Shown here: positions 26,879 through 34,743 of the stretch, piece after piece
How positions within the stretch are numbered: the first letter of the stretch is position 1
How the letters are laid out: every line of letters begins with the position of its first letter
NCBI RefSeq assembly: GCF_024628725.1
Contig: NZ_CP102409.1
Location: forward strand, 1,335,001 to 1,399,000
Direction of reading: 5' to 3'
DNA length: 64,000 nt
Source: Ruegeria sp. YS9
Lineage (GTDB): Bacteria > Pseudomonadota > Alphaproteobacteria > Rhodobacterales > Rhodobacteraceae
Notes under the pieces: model-generated
What the model saw: only the letters and a program-made list of their open reading frames with translations
What the model was told of the DNA's origin: nothing
The model's database searches: none
Made by a program: the position numbers and the translations under genes

Positions 26879-27463
26879 TCAGACCAGACGAACCTGTGTT
26901 CCGACCTTGACCAGCGGATACAGTTCTTCGACATGCTGGTTGTACAGGCCGATGCAACCTGACGAGCTTTGGCGACCGATCTTTCGCGTGTCGTGCGTTC
27001 CGTGAACCAGATATGCAGGCCAACCCAGATACATGGCGCGGGTTCCCAGCGGGTTGCCTGGGTCGCCACCTTCCATCCGAAGCGGCAGCGATGGGTCCCG
27101 TTCGCGCATCGATGCCGTGGGGGTCCAGCTTGGGAATTCGGTTTTGCGCACGACTTTCGTGTACCCGCGTTTGGTAAGCTCTTCGCTCATGGGTACGGAG
27201 CTTGGGTACAGTTTGTAGGTGCCGTCAGGCCCCCAGTAATGGACGGCGCGGCTGGTGATATCGGCCAACAGGCACCCGACGCCCAATTCATCGAAATGGT
27301 CCTGCCAGTTCTGCTGCGAGAAGGACGATATGTTGCGCCGGACCGGCAATTGCGTACTGATCGCGTCTTCCGTTTCCGGGAAAGCATCCGTGCTTTGCGC
27401 CCGAACAAGGGCAGGTGTTGCCACCAAAGAGGCCACGCCCAGCAAGGCAGAGCGACGGGTCAT
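26879..27463 (-). CDS. L,D-transpeptidase (YkuD family) with Tat-like signal
   Basis: A 194-residue exported enzyme. The N-terminus MTRRSALLGVASLVATPALVRA has a twin-arginine pair before a hydrophobic core and fits a Tat or Sec signal. The YkuD domain ends with the active-site pattern YLVHGTHDTRKIGRQSSSGCIGL: catalytic His, then Ser-Gly-Cys. The usual SHGC motif reads SSGC here. Such enzymes make 3-3 cross-links in peptidoglycan or attach proteins to it. The ATG at 27463 is chosen because it starts the signal peptide; the longer frame upstream has no signal. Confidence 0.88.
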   Translation of the reverse strand: MTRRSALLGVASLVATPALVRAQSTDAFPETEDAISTQLPVRRNISSFSQQNWQDHFDELGVGCLLADITSRAVHYWGPDGTYKLYPSSVPMSEELTKRGYTKVVRKTEFPSWTPTASMRERDPSLPLRMEGGDPGNPLGTRAMYLGWPAYLVHGTHDTRKIGRQSSSGCIGLYNQHVEELYPLVKVGTQVRLV

Positions 27464-27614
27464 ACGGGATTGGGACAAGTTTGCCTCCGATAAGTTCACT
27501 GCTCGGTAATCTGTTGGCGCCAAAATATGGGCATTGGTTGGTTTTTTCCAGAGTGAACCACTTGAATTTCCTGTGACCGGGCGGACGACAGCAGGTTTTT
27601 CGGCGGAAAGATGC

Positions 27615-27645
27615 AAAAAGCCCGGCCGTTGAACGGGCCGGGCTT
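27615..27645 (-). terminator. Terminator after mmsA
   Basis: Stem AAGCCCGGCC / GGCCGGGCTT. On the minus strand it is followed by five T residues, 23 bases beyond the mmsA stop. Confidence 0.8.
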
Positions 27646-27667
27646 CAAGCGTCAGGAAGCTGTGGGA

Positions 27668-29167
27668 TCAGTCCATGGCCTTGAAGTTGAACTCGCCACC
27701 TTCCTTGATGCCCGACGGCCAGCGTGCGGTCACGGTTTTGGTGCGGGTGTAGAACTTGAAGCTGTCCGGGCCGTGCTGATTCAGGTCTCCGAACATGGAT
27801 TTCTTCCAGCCGCCAAAGGTGTGATAGGCCAGCGGAACCGGGATCGGAACGTTGATGCCCACCATGCCGATATTGACCCGGCTGGCAAAGTCACGTGCGG
27901 TGTCGCCGTCACGGGTAAAGATCGCGGTGCCGTTGCCGTATTCGTGATCCATCGCCAGTTTAAGGGCCTCTTCGTACGAACCCGCGCGCACGGTGGACAG
28001 AACCGGGCCAAAGATTTCCTGTTTGTAGATGTCCATCTCGGGGGTCACGTTGTCGAACAGGTGCGGGCCGACAAAGAAGCCGTCCTCATAGCCTTGCAGG
28101 CTGAAGTCGCGGTTGTCGACAACCAGTTTCGCACCCTGTTCGACGCCTGAGTTGATCAGGCCCAGAATGCGCTGTTTCGCGGCAGCGGTCACAACCGGGC
28201 CCATGTCGACATCATCGCCGGCAGTGTAGGGACCAACTTTCAACTTTTCGATGCGCGGCACCAGTTTTTCGATCAGTGCGTCCGCGGTTTCTTCGCCCAC
28301 GGGAACAGCCACCGAAACGGCCATGCAGCGTTCGCCTGCCGCACCGAAACCGGCACCAACCAGCGCGTCAGCGGCCTGATCCAGATCAGCGTCGGGCATG
28401 ACGATCATGTGGTTCTTGGCGCCGCCGAAGCACTGGGCGCGTTTTCCGTTCGCCGTTGCGCGGCTGTAGATATACTGCGCGATCGGGGTTGAGCCGACAA
28501 AACTGACGCCCTGAATGATCTCGCTGTCGAGAATGGTATCAACCGCTTCCTTGTCGCCGTTTACGACCTGGAAAACGCCTTTGGGCAGGCCGGCTTCGAC
28601 GAACAGTTCAGCCAGCATCAGGGGCACGGACGGGTCGCGTTCGGACGGTTTCAGAACAACGGCGTTACCGCAAGCCAGAGCAGGGCCAACGTGCCAGAGC
28701 GGCATCATGGCCGGAAAGTTGAACGGCATGATCGAGCCGACAACACCCAAAGGCTGACGCATGGAATACATGTCAATTCCGGGACCCGCGCTGTCGGTAA
28801 ACTCACCCTTCAGCATCTGTGGCGCACCAATGCAGTATTCGATCACTTCCAGACCACGCTGCAAATCACCCTTGGCGTCTGGAATGGTTTTGCCGTGCTC
28901 GCGGCTCAGCGCTTCGGCCAGTTTGTCCATGTCGCGGTTCATCAGGCCGACCATGGCCATCATGACGCGCGCGCGCTTTTGCGGGTTGGTTGCGCCCCAT
29001 GCGGGCTGGGCGGCGGCGGCGGCCTCGATCGCGGCGGTGGTTTCCGCCGCACTTGCCATCGGGCACTTGTATTGAACTTCGCCCGTTGCCGGGTTGTAGA
29101 CGTCGTCGAAACGACCGGACGTTCCGGCGACCATTTCGCCGTTCAGGAAATGGGTCAGGTCTTGCAT
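27668..29167 (-). CDS. mmsA: Methylmalonate-semialdehyde dehydrogenase (CoA-acylating)
   Basis: A 499-residue aldehyde dehydrogenase. It converts methylmalonate semialdehyde to propionyl-CoA, the last specific step of valine catabolism. Features are MPFNFPAMMPLWHVGPALACGN near residue 150, the NAD-binding GVSFVGSTPIAQYIYSRA and the catalytic cysteine in FGAAGERCMAVSVAV near 284. The KPSERDPSVPL and NKRAQCFGGAKNH-like segments fit the MmsA subgroup. The ATG at 29167 follows GGAGGAGCT. It is 4-8 kb from mmsB and its partners, with a LysR gene divergent from it that may control it. Confidence 0.95.
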   Translation of the reverse strand: MQDLTHFLNGEMVAGTSGRFDDVYNPATGEVQYKCPMASAAETTAAIEAAAAAQPAWGATNPQKRARVMMAMVGLMNRDMDKLAEALSREHGKTIPDAKGDLQRGLEVIEYCIGAPQMLKGEFTDSAGPGIDMYSMRQPLGVVGSIMPFNFPAMMPLWHVGPALACGNAVVLKPSERDPSVPLMLAELFVEAGLPKGVFQVVNGDKEAVDTILDSEIIQGVSFVGSTPIAQYIYSRATANGKRAQCFGGAKNHMIVMPDADLDQAADALVGAGFGAAGERCMAVSVAVPVGEETADALIEKLVPRIEKLKVGPYTAGDDVDMGPVVTAAAKQRILGLINSGVEQGAKLVVDNRDFSLQGYEDGFFVGPHLFDNVTPEMDIYKQEIFGPVLSTVRAGSYEEALKLAMDHEYGNGTAIFTRDGDTARDFASRVNIGMVGINVPIPVPLAYHTFGGWKKSMFGDLNQHGPDSFKFYTRTKTVTARWPSGIKEGGEFNFKAMD

Positions 29168-29244
29168 CAATAGCTCCTCCGATAGATTTGCGCGCAGAAT
29201 AGGCTTGCAGAAATCCGGCGAACAGAGGCAATGTCTCAAAAGAG

Positions 29245-29262
29245 TTTTGCAAAAATGCAAAA
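29245..29262. promoter_or_regulatory. Inverted repeat between mmsA and the divergent LysR gene
   Basis: TTTTGCA-AAAA-TGCAAAA, seven-base arms, 9 bases before the LysR gene start. Position and symmetry fit an autoregulatory LysR-type operator that also governs mmsA. Confidence 0.5.
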
Positions 29263-29271
29263 GGGATCAAA

Positions 29272-30174
29272 ATGACCCCAAATTGGGATGATATGCGGAT
29301 TTTCCTGGCTGTCGCGCGCGAGGAAAGCCTGTCTTCCGCTGGTCGCATCCTGAAGATCGACCCTGCCACCGCCGGTCGGCGCATAGCACGCTTGGAGGCA
29401 ACGCTTGATTCCACATTGTTTACCAAGTCGCAGCAAGGCTATGTTCTGACCCCGGCGGGACAGCGGCTGTTGGAACATGGGCTGCACGCAGAAGAGGCGA
29501 TGCGCGCGGCGGCCGGGGCGGTAACAGGGCCAACAAAAACGCTAAGCGGGCAAATCAGGATTGGCGCGCCGGACGGCAGTGCCAACTATCTGCTGCCGCA
29601 GGTGTGTGCCAAAATCAGCGACGCAAACCCTGATCTGGACATCCAGATCCTTGCGCTTCCGCGCGTGATCAACCTGTCCCGACGCGAGGCGGATATGGCG
29701 GTTACGGTCAGTGCGCCGACCGCCGGTCAGCTGCTGGTGAAGAAAATCAGCGACTACAAGCTGCACATGGTCGCGACCGAAGAGTATCTGAAGCGACATG
29801 ATCCGATCCGGAGCATCGCTGACCTGAAGGGCCACAGGTTGATCGGCTATATCCCCGACATGATCTTTGACCGGGAACTGGATTACCTGAATGATATTGG
29901 CGTTGACCGTGTCGCTCTTGCATCGAATTCGGTATCGGTTCAACTGCGGCAGGTCTGTCTGGGAACTGGCGTTTGCGTGGCGCATGATTTCACCTTGCCG
30001 TTCCACCCGGGGCTTCGGAAAATCCTGACGGATCAAGTGAGTTTGACGCGCAGCTTCTATCTGGTCCGGCATCAGGGAGACCAGCGCAACGAGCGGTTGA
30101 ACCGCTTTGCTGATGCCCTGACACGCGGCATTCGCGATGAAGTGCTTCGTTTGGAAGCAGGCCCCGACGCTTGA
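29272..30174 (+). CDS. LysR-family transcriptional regulator divergent from mmsA
   Basis: A 300-residue regulator. The winged helix-turn-helix (residues 5-65) opens with WDDMRIFLAVAREESLSSAGRI, close to the GcvA-like branch. The effector domain begins near residue 92 (LSGQIRIGAPDGSANYLLPQ). It is read away from mmsA across a 104-base gap containing an inverted repeat, the usual layout for a LysR protein that controls its neighbour. The effector is inferred to be a valine-pathway intermediate. There is no strong ribosome site (GGGATCAAA). Confidence 0.9.
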   Translation: MTPNWDDMRIFLAVAREESLSSAGRILKIDPATAGRRIARLEATLDSTLFTKSQQGYVLTPAGQRLLEHGLHAEEAMRAAAGAVTGPTKTLSGQIRIGAPDGSANYLLPQVCAKISDANPDLDIQILALPRVINLSRREADMAVTVSAPTAGQLLVKKISDYKLHMVATEEYLKRHDPIRSIADLKGHRLIGYIPDMIFDRELDYLNDIGVDRVALASNSVSVQLRQVCLGTGVCVAHDFTLPFHPGLRKILTDQVSLTRSFYLVRHQGDQRNERLNRFADALTRGIRDEVLRLEAGPDA

Positions 30175-30201
30175 CAGGTCGCGGCAATCGCGCAACGCTT
30201 T

Positions 30202-30221
30202 GGAATAAGTGTTATTATTCC
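30202..30221 (+). repeat. Hairpin abutting the ribosome site of the CBS-domain gene
   Basis: GGAATAA-GTGTTA-TTATTCC, perfect seven-base arms, directly followed by the GGAGG of the next gene. It may end the LysR transcript or control access to the ribosome site. It is AT-rich compared with the surroundings. Confidence 0.5.
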
Positions 30222-30234
30222 GGAGGTATTCTTC

Positions 30235-30672
30235 ATGCTAGTTCAGGCCATCCTGAAGTCCAAAGCGACAGATGGTGTCGTGACCGTGGCGTCAACGGCG
30301 ACAATCTCAGAGGCCTCGAAGATTCTTGCGGACAAGCGCATCGGTACGGTCGTTGTTTCCGACGACGGTGGCGAAACCGCGGCCGGCATATTGTCGGAAC
30401 GTGACATCGTCCGGGAACTGGCGGCCAGCGGCAGTGGTTGTCTGAACCAACCGGTAAAGTCGTACATGACGCAGAACCTTGTCACGGCGACGCGCCAGAC
30501 CACCGTGGAAGACATCATGTCCCGCATGACAGAGGGGCGCTTTCGCCACATGCCGGTGGTTGAAGATGGAAAACTCGTAGGCATTGTCACTTTGGGTGAT
30601 GTGGTGAAGGCCCAGCTTGCCGAACTTGCGATGGAAAAAGATGCCCTCGAGGGCATGATAATGGGGCACTGA
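30235..30672 (+). CDS. Tandem CBS-domain protein
   Basis: A 145-residue soluble protein made of two CBS motifs (about 8-65 and 76-130), with GILSERDIVRELA and the second-copy FRHMPVVEDGKLVGIVTLGDVV. Stand-alone CBS pairs bind adenosyl nucleotides and regulate enzymes or transporters; the partner is unknown. The start follows GGAGG at eight bases. coaD lies 85 bases downstream on the same strand. A co-operonic link is possible because the CoaD enzyme uses ATP and makes an adenosyl product, but this is speculative. Confidence 0.88.
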   Translation: MLVQAILKSKATDGVVTVASTATISEASKILADKRIGTVVVSDDGGETAAGILSERDIVRELAASGSGCLNQPVKSYMTQNLVTATRQTTVEDIMSRMTEGRFRHMPVVEDGKLVGIVTLGDVVKAQLAELAMEKDALEGMIMGH

Positions 30673-30757
30673 CGCCACGGGTCGCCCAAGCAATCACTTG
30701 CACCCGCAGCAAAGTTATGTTTGCTTGCGCAGAAATTTTGTTGCGCAGGAGGGCGCG

Positions 30758-31249
30758 ATGCGGGTTGGATTGTATCCTGGAACCTTTGATCCCATCACGA
30801 TGGGGCATATCGATATCATCCGTCGGGCGGCAGCTTTGGTGGACAAACTGGTTATCGGTGTGGCCATCAACCGGGACAAAGGCCCTCTGTTCTCGCTGGA
30901 AGAGCGCGTGGCCATGATCGAGGCGGAATGCGCCCGGCTTTCGGAACAGACCGGAACCGAAATCATCGCGCATCCCTTCGAAAACCTTCTGATTGACTGC
31001 GCGCGGGATGTAGGCGCGCAAATCATCGTACGGGGCCTGCGGGCGGTCGCCGATTTCGAATACGAGTTTCAGATGGTCGGTATGAACCGGGCTCTGGACG
31101 ATTCGATCGAGACCGTCTTTTTGATGGCCGAAGCGCGCCATCAGGCGATCGCGTCCAAACTGGTGAAGGAAATCGCCCGGTTGAACGGGGACGTGTCGAA
31201 ATTCGTCACGCCCCGTGTCAATGATGCGCTGAAACAGCGTTTAGGCTAG
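30758..31249 (+). CDS. coaD: Phosphopantetheine adenylyltransferase
   Basis: A 163-residue nucleotidyltransferase for the fourth step of coenzyme A synthesis. It joins ATP and 4'-phosphopantetheine to give dephospho-CoA. The GLYPGTFDPITMGHIDII start includes the (T/H)xGH adenylyl motif, and IVRGLRAVADFEYEFQM near residue 88 is characteristic. The ATG at 30758 follows AGGAGGG; an upstream in-frame ATG would add 20 residues. Its last nine bases overlap the end of the convergent gap gene. Confidence 0.96.
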   Translation: MRVGLYPGTFDPITMGHIDIIRRAAALVDKLVIGVAINRDKGPLFSLEERVAMIEAECARLSEQTGTEIIAHPFENLLIDCARDVGAQIIVRGLRAVADFEYEFQMVGMNRALDDSIETVFLMAEARHQAIASKLVKEIARLNGDVSKFVTPRVNDALKQRLG

Positions 31250-32245
31250 GGCACCCATTGCGGCCGCCGTATCCAGCATCCGGTTCGAAAAGCCCCATTC
31301 GTTGTCATACCACGCCAGCACACGAACCAATGTGCCATCAGTGACTTTGGTTTCAGCCAGTGAAACGGTCGAGCTGTGCGGATCGTGATTGAAATCAATG
31401 GAGACCAGAGGGCGGCTTTCCGCCGCAAGCACGCCGGGGATTCTGGCTGCTGCATCGACGAACAGCTGGTTGACCTCTTCTTCGGTCGTGGGGCGTGAAA
31501 CCTCGGCCACAAGATCAACGACCGAGACATTCGGGGTTGGAACGCGGATGGCCTGACCGGTCAGTTTCCCTTTGAGTTGCGGCAGCACCAGGCCCACGGC
31601 AGCGGCCGCACCGGTTGTCGTGGGGATCATCGACAGCGCCGCTGCTCGGGACAGGTAGGGATCTTTTCCAACTGTATCATGCACCGGCTGGCTGGCAGTG
31701 TAAGCGTGAACAGTGGTCATGTTGCCGTGCTTGATACCAAGGCCGGCATCCAGAGCCGCAGCAACAGGAGACAGACAGTTGGTGGTGCAGGACGCGTTTG
31801 AGACCACCAGATCCTCGGCGGTCAGTTCGCTATCGTTGACACCAAAGACGATGGTTTTCACACCGCCGTCGCCCTTTGCAGGGGCAGAGATCAGAACTTT
31901 CCGGGAGCCGTTTTTGAAGTGACGTTCCGCCGCCTCGCGCGTACGAAACACACCCGTGCATTCCAGAACGACGTCAATATCCGACCAGGGCAGATCCTCG
32001 GGATTGCGCTCGCTGCTCAGCCGAATTGGACCACGACCCACGTCCAGACCTGCATCGCTGAGCGTGACCGGGTTGGGGTAGCGGCCGTGAACGCTGTCAA
32101 ATTCAAACAGGTGCGCGTTCATGTCGGGTTTGCCAAGATCGTTGATCGCGACGATCTCAACGTCCGTACGTCCGCTTTCCATCACCGCGCGCAGAACCCC
32201 GCGCCCGATCCGTCCAAATCCGTTGATCGCCAGTTTCAAGGTCAT
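31241..32245 (-). CDS. gap: Glyceraldehyde-3-phosphate dehydrogenase, NAD-type
   Basis: A 334-residue GAPDH. The Rossmann motif INGFGRIGR is at 8-16, the catalytic Cys is C153 (SNASCTTNC) and the catalytic His is H180. After beta-2 it reads AIND, so the acidic residue that selects NAD (D36) is kept. It catalyses the reversible oxidation of glyceraldehyde 3-phosphate to 1,3-bisphosphoglycerate. The ATG follows GGAG. A perfect palindrome (GTTAGCGCTAAC) lies 34 bases upstream. Its stop is inside the end of coaD. A second gap gene is 0.3 kb upstream, differing in cofactor residues. Confidence 0.95.
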   Translation of the reverse strand: MTLKLAINGFGRIGRGVLRAVMESGRTDVEIVAINDLGKPDMNAHLFEFDSVHGRYPNPVTLSDAGLDVGRGPIRLSSERNPEDLPWSDIDVVLECTGVFRTREAAERHFKNGSRKVLISAPAKGDGGVKTIVFGVNDSELTAEDLVVSNASCTTNCLSPVAAALDAGLGIKHGNMTTVHAYTASQPVHDTVGKDPYLSRAAALSMIPTTTGAAAAVGLVLPQLKGKLTGQAIRVPTPNVSVVDLVAEVSRPTTEEEVNQLFVDAAARIPGVLAAESRPLVSIDFNHDPHSSTVSLAETKVTDGTLVRVLAWYDNEWGFSNRMLDTAAAMGALA

Positions 32246-32278
32246 GGTCTGCTCCGTCCAAATGTCTCAGCAAGATGA

Positions 32279-32290
32279 GTTAGCGCTAAC
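32279..32290. promoter_or_regulatory. LacI-type operator upstream of the first gap gene
   Basis: Perfect 12-base palindrome GTTAGCGCTAAC. The form with a central GC and TTAGCGCTAA core is typical of LacI-family operators. It lies 34-45 bases before the gap ATG. Related sites lie before the second gap gene. The LacI-family regulator CceR of Rhodobacter, which controls central carbon genes, is a plausible binder, by recall and not by comparison of motifs. Confidence 0.65.
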
Positions 32291-32327
32291 AAAGCCAGAT
32301 CAGGCGAAATGTCAAGGAAAACCTCAG

Positions 32328-32471
32328 TCACCGCCAGAAAGCGAGCCAGTCCAGAAAGTCGTAAAGCTTCTTTCCGAGGAAAAGCAGATCTTCGGTGCCA
32401 TACAGCGCCACATCCAGCATGATACCGCCGAGCAGAAGAAGGCCGAGCCAGATAGCGATTTGGTTGGTCAT
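32328..32471 (-). CDS. 47-residue membrane protein between the two gap genes
   Basis: A very short protein: MTNQIAIWLGLLLLGGI starts one membrane helix (about 4-24). A polar segment (LYGTEDLLFLGKK) and an amphipathic end YDFLDWLAFWR follow. The ATG has only a weak GGGAC site upstream. It follows a terminator of the upstream gap gene and precedes the other gap gene, on the same strand. I believe similar small proteins occur at this place in other Rhodobacterales, but cannot verify this here. Function unknown. Confidence 0.65.
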   Translation of the reverse strand: MTNQIAIWLGLLLLGGIMLDVALYGTEDLLFLGKKLYDFLDWLAFWR

Positions 32472-32486
32472 GGCTGTCCCGAACGT

Positions 32487-32517
32487 AAAATGCCCGCTCA
32501 GATAACCTGAGCGGGCA
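32487..32517 (-). terminator. Terminator after the second gap gene
   Basis: An 11-base perfect stem TGCCCGCTCAG / CTGAGCGGGCA with loop ATAAC and four T residues on the minus strand. It separates the second gap gene from the 47-residue protein gene. Confidence 0.85.
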
Positions 32518-32543
32518 TCAAGGTACAAGCGAAGTCCGAAGGG

Positions 32544-33545
32544 TCAGTTAAGGCGGCCCATCGCAACAGCAACGTCGGCCATACGGACCGAGAAGCCCCA
32601 TTCATTGTCATACCAGGCCAGAACGCGGACCATGCGGTCATCGACAACGCGGGTCTGATCCGGTGCAAAGATCGAGCTTTCCTCGGTGTGGTTGAAGTCG
32701 GTCGACACCAGCGGAGCGGGCTCATATCCCAGAACGCGCTGCATCGGGCCTTTGGCGGCCTCTTCGACGATCGCGTTGATTTCCGCCGTTGAGGTGTCGC
32801 GCGAGGCACGGAACGTCAGGTCTACCGCCGAAACATTCGGGGTCGGAACGCGAATGGCGGAACCGTCCAGACGGCCTTTCAGGTTTGGCAGAACTTCACC
32901 CAGCGCCTTGGCCGCGCCGGTCGAGGTCGGGATCATCGACATTGCCGCAGCGCGGGCCCGGTAGAGGTCGCTGTGGCGACGGTCCAGCGTAGGCTGGTCG
33001 CCTGTATAGGCGTGGATGGTGGTCATGATGCCGTGTTCGATGCCGACGCCTTCGTCCAGTACCTTGGCCAGCGGGGCGAGGCAGTTGGTCGTGCACGAAC
33101 CGTTCGAGACCATGTTGTCATTGGCGGCCAGCGTGTTGTGATTGACGCCGAAGACAATGGTCTTGTCCACGTTCTTGCCCGGAGCAGACAGCAGAACCTT
33201 GCCAGCGCCACGTTCCAGATGCGTTTTGGCCTTCAGGCCATCGTTGAACTTGCCGGTGCATTCGAGAACGACGTCACAGCCTTCCCAGTCCAACTCGGAC
33301 ATGTCGTAGGTCGAGAACATCTGCATCGGGCCGCGACCCAGATCCATGGTGTTGCCGTCAATGGTGACGTCGCGCGGAAACCGCCCGTGAACACTGTCAT
33401 ATTTCAGCAGATGCGCCGAGGTTTCCAACGGGCCAGTTGCGTTGACTTTGATCACTTCGATGTCGTTGCGCCCGGACGCGGCGATGTGCGACAGGGTGCA
33501 GCGGCCAATACGGCCAAAACCATTGATACCGACCTTGATGGTCAT
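32544..33545 (-). CDS. gap: Glyceraldehyde-3-phosphate dehydrogenase with NADP-type features
   Basis: A 333-residue GAPDH with INGFGRIGR at 7-15, catalytic C151 (SNGSCTTNC) and H178. Two features differ from NAD-specific enzymes. The acidic residue after beta-2 is alanine (KVNATG, A36). The Leu-Pro pair that excludes NADP reads Arg-Arg (LDRRHSD, 189-190). Both changes are known to favour NADP in other GAPDHs, so it may serve gluconeogenesis or NADPH balance. The ATG at 33545 follows GGAG; the open frame extends far upstream, but those residues do not resemble the family. Three palindromic sites lie upstream. tkt is the next gene but one. Confidence 0.93.
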   Translation of the reverse strand: MTIKVGINGFGRIGRCTLSHIAASGRNDIEVIKVNATGPLETSAHLLKYDSVHGRFPRDVTIDGNTMDLGRGPMQMFSTYDMSELDWEGCDVVLECTGKFNDGLKAKTHLERGAGKVLLSAPGKNVDKTIVFGVNHNTLAANDNMVSNGSCTTNCLAPLAKVLDEGVGIEHGIMTTIHAYTGDQPTLDRRHSDLYRARAAAMSMIPTSTGAAKALGEVLPNLKGRLDGSAIRVPTPNVSAVDLTFRASRDTSTAEINAIVEEAAKGPMQRVLGYEPAPLVSTDFNHTEESSIFAPDQTRVVDDRMVRVLAWYDNEWGFSVRMADVAVAMGRLN

Positions 33546-33632
33546 ATGACGTCTCCAGATGCGCTTGCTTTCAGGGCCATATAGCGGCGAAAAGGGAATC
33601 TCAAAAGGGCAAAAACGGCATATTTTTAAGGT

Positions 33633-33675
33633 GTTAGCGCAAACCTGCGCCGGTTGCGCTAACGCTTGCGCTAGC
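33633..33675. promoter_or_regulatory. Cluster of three LacI-type half-perfect operators
   Basis: Three copies related to GTTAGCGCTAAC: 33633-33644 (11 of 12 match), 33652-33663 (10 of 12) and 33664-33675 (9 of 12). They lie between the divergent starts of the second gap gene (33545) and the DUF808 gene (33728). The match to the perfect copy before the first gap gene suggests one regulator for both. Confidence 0.6.
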
Positions 33676-33727
33676 CGTTGGATCAGGTAGGGTCCGGTTT
33701 GCAGCAGCAGATGTGAAGGGAAACGCG

Positions 33728-34687
33728 ATGAGTGGTCTTTTGGCCCTGTTGGACGATGTGGCGGGCATTGCCAAGGTTGCGGCGGCATCAGTGGATGATG
33801 TGGTTGCAGCAGCAGGCAAGGCGGGGGCCAAAACCGCTGGTGTGATCATTGATGACGCGGCGGTGACACCGAAATACGTGCAGGGCTTTGCACCGGCGCG
33901 GGAATTGCCGATCATCTGGCGCATCGCGCGCGGTTCGGTCTTCAACAAGATCATACTCTTGCTGCCTGTGGCCTTGTTGCTGGCCAATTTTGCTCCGTGG
34001 CTGATCACGCCTTTGTTGATGCTTGGCGGGTCATATTTGTGTTTCGAAGGGGCTGAGAAGATTTTTCACGTTCTGTTTCCTCATGGCAGCCATGTCATTG
34101 AGGAAGACATGAAGAACCGCGATCCGGGCCATCTGGAGGAACAAAAGGTCAAGGGCGCCATCAAAACTGATTTCATTCTGTCTGCCGAGATCATGACCAT
34201 TGCATTGGCGGCGATCGAAGCCCCGAACCTGTGGATGCAGGCCGCAACGCTGGCCGTTGTCGGGATCGGCGTGACGGTGGCCGTCTATGGGTCGGTGGCG
34301 TTGATCGTGAAGATGGATGACGTGGGGCTGTTTCTGGCGAATAACGCTCCAACTCCCGTTGGTCGTGGTATGGGCCGCGGCTTGGTCAAAGCGATGCCCG
34401 GGGTGATGAAAACCCTGTCGATTGTGGGAACCGCGGCGATGCTGTGGGTCGGCGGCTCGATTGTGATCCACGGGATGGAGGTGCTTGGATTTGGCTGGTT
34501 GCAGCATCAGATCTACGACTTGGCCAAGGTGATTGCGTATTCCGCACCTGAGGGCTGGACGGCTGCGGTGAAATGGTTGTCCAAGGCGACGATGGATGGG
34601 GTTCTCGGTCTGGCCTGGGGATTGGTTTTGATCCCGGTGGCGACCAAGGTCATCATTCCCCTGTTCAGCAAGTCCGATACGTATTGA
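33728..34687 (+). CDS. DUF808 family inner-membrane protein (YedI-like)
   Basis: A 319-residue membrane protein. The N-terminal third is a soluble Ala/Val-rich segment that starts SGLLALLDDVAGIAK and includes DDAAVTPKYVQGF, the DUF808 signature. Then come about five or six membrane helices, with GGSYLCFEGAEKIFH after the first, a cytosolic region KNRDPGHLEEQKVKGAIKTD, and VGLFLANNAPTPVGRGMGRGLV near the middle. The E. coli relative is YedI; the function is not established. The start follows GAAGGG. It diverges from the second gap gene and converges with tkt. Confidence 0.9.
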   Translation: MSGLLALLDDVAGIAKVAAASVDDVVAAAGKAGAKTAGVIIDDAAVTPKYVQGFAPARELPIIWRIARGSVFNKIILLLPVALLLANFAPWLITPLLMLGGSYLCFEGAEKIFHVLFPHGSHVIEEDMKNRDPGHLEEQKVKGAIKTDFILSAEIMTIALAAIEAPNLWMQAATLAVVGIGVTVAVYGSVALIVKMDDVGLFLANNAPTPVGRGMGRGLVKAMPGVMKTLSIVGTAAMLWVGGSIVIHGMEVLGFGWLQHQIYDLAKVIAYSAPEGWTAAVKWLSKATMDGVLGLAWGLVLIPVATKVIIPLFSKSDTY

Positions 34688-34697
34688 AACCAAAATG

Positions 34698-34722
34698 AAA
34701 AGGGCGGCCAGGGCCGCCCTTT
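34698..34722. terminator. Two-way terminator between the DUF808 gene and tkt
   Basis: An 11-base stem AAAGGGCGGCC / GGCCGCCCTTT with a two-base centre between convergent genes, with A residues upstream and T residues downstream. Confidence 0.8.
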
Positions 34723-34743
34723 GCTCGATCAGATGGGACTGAT

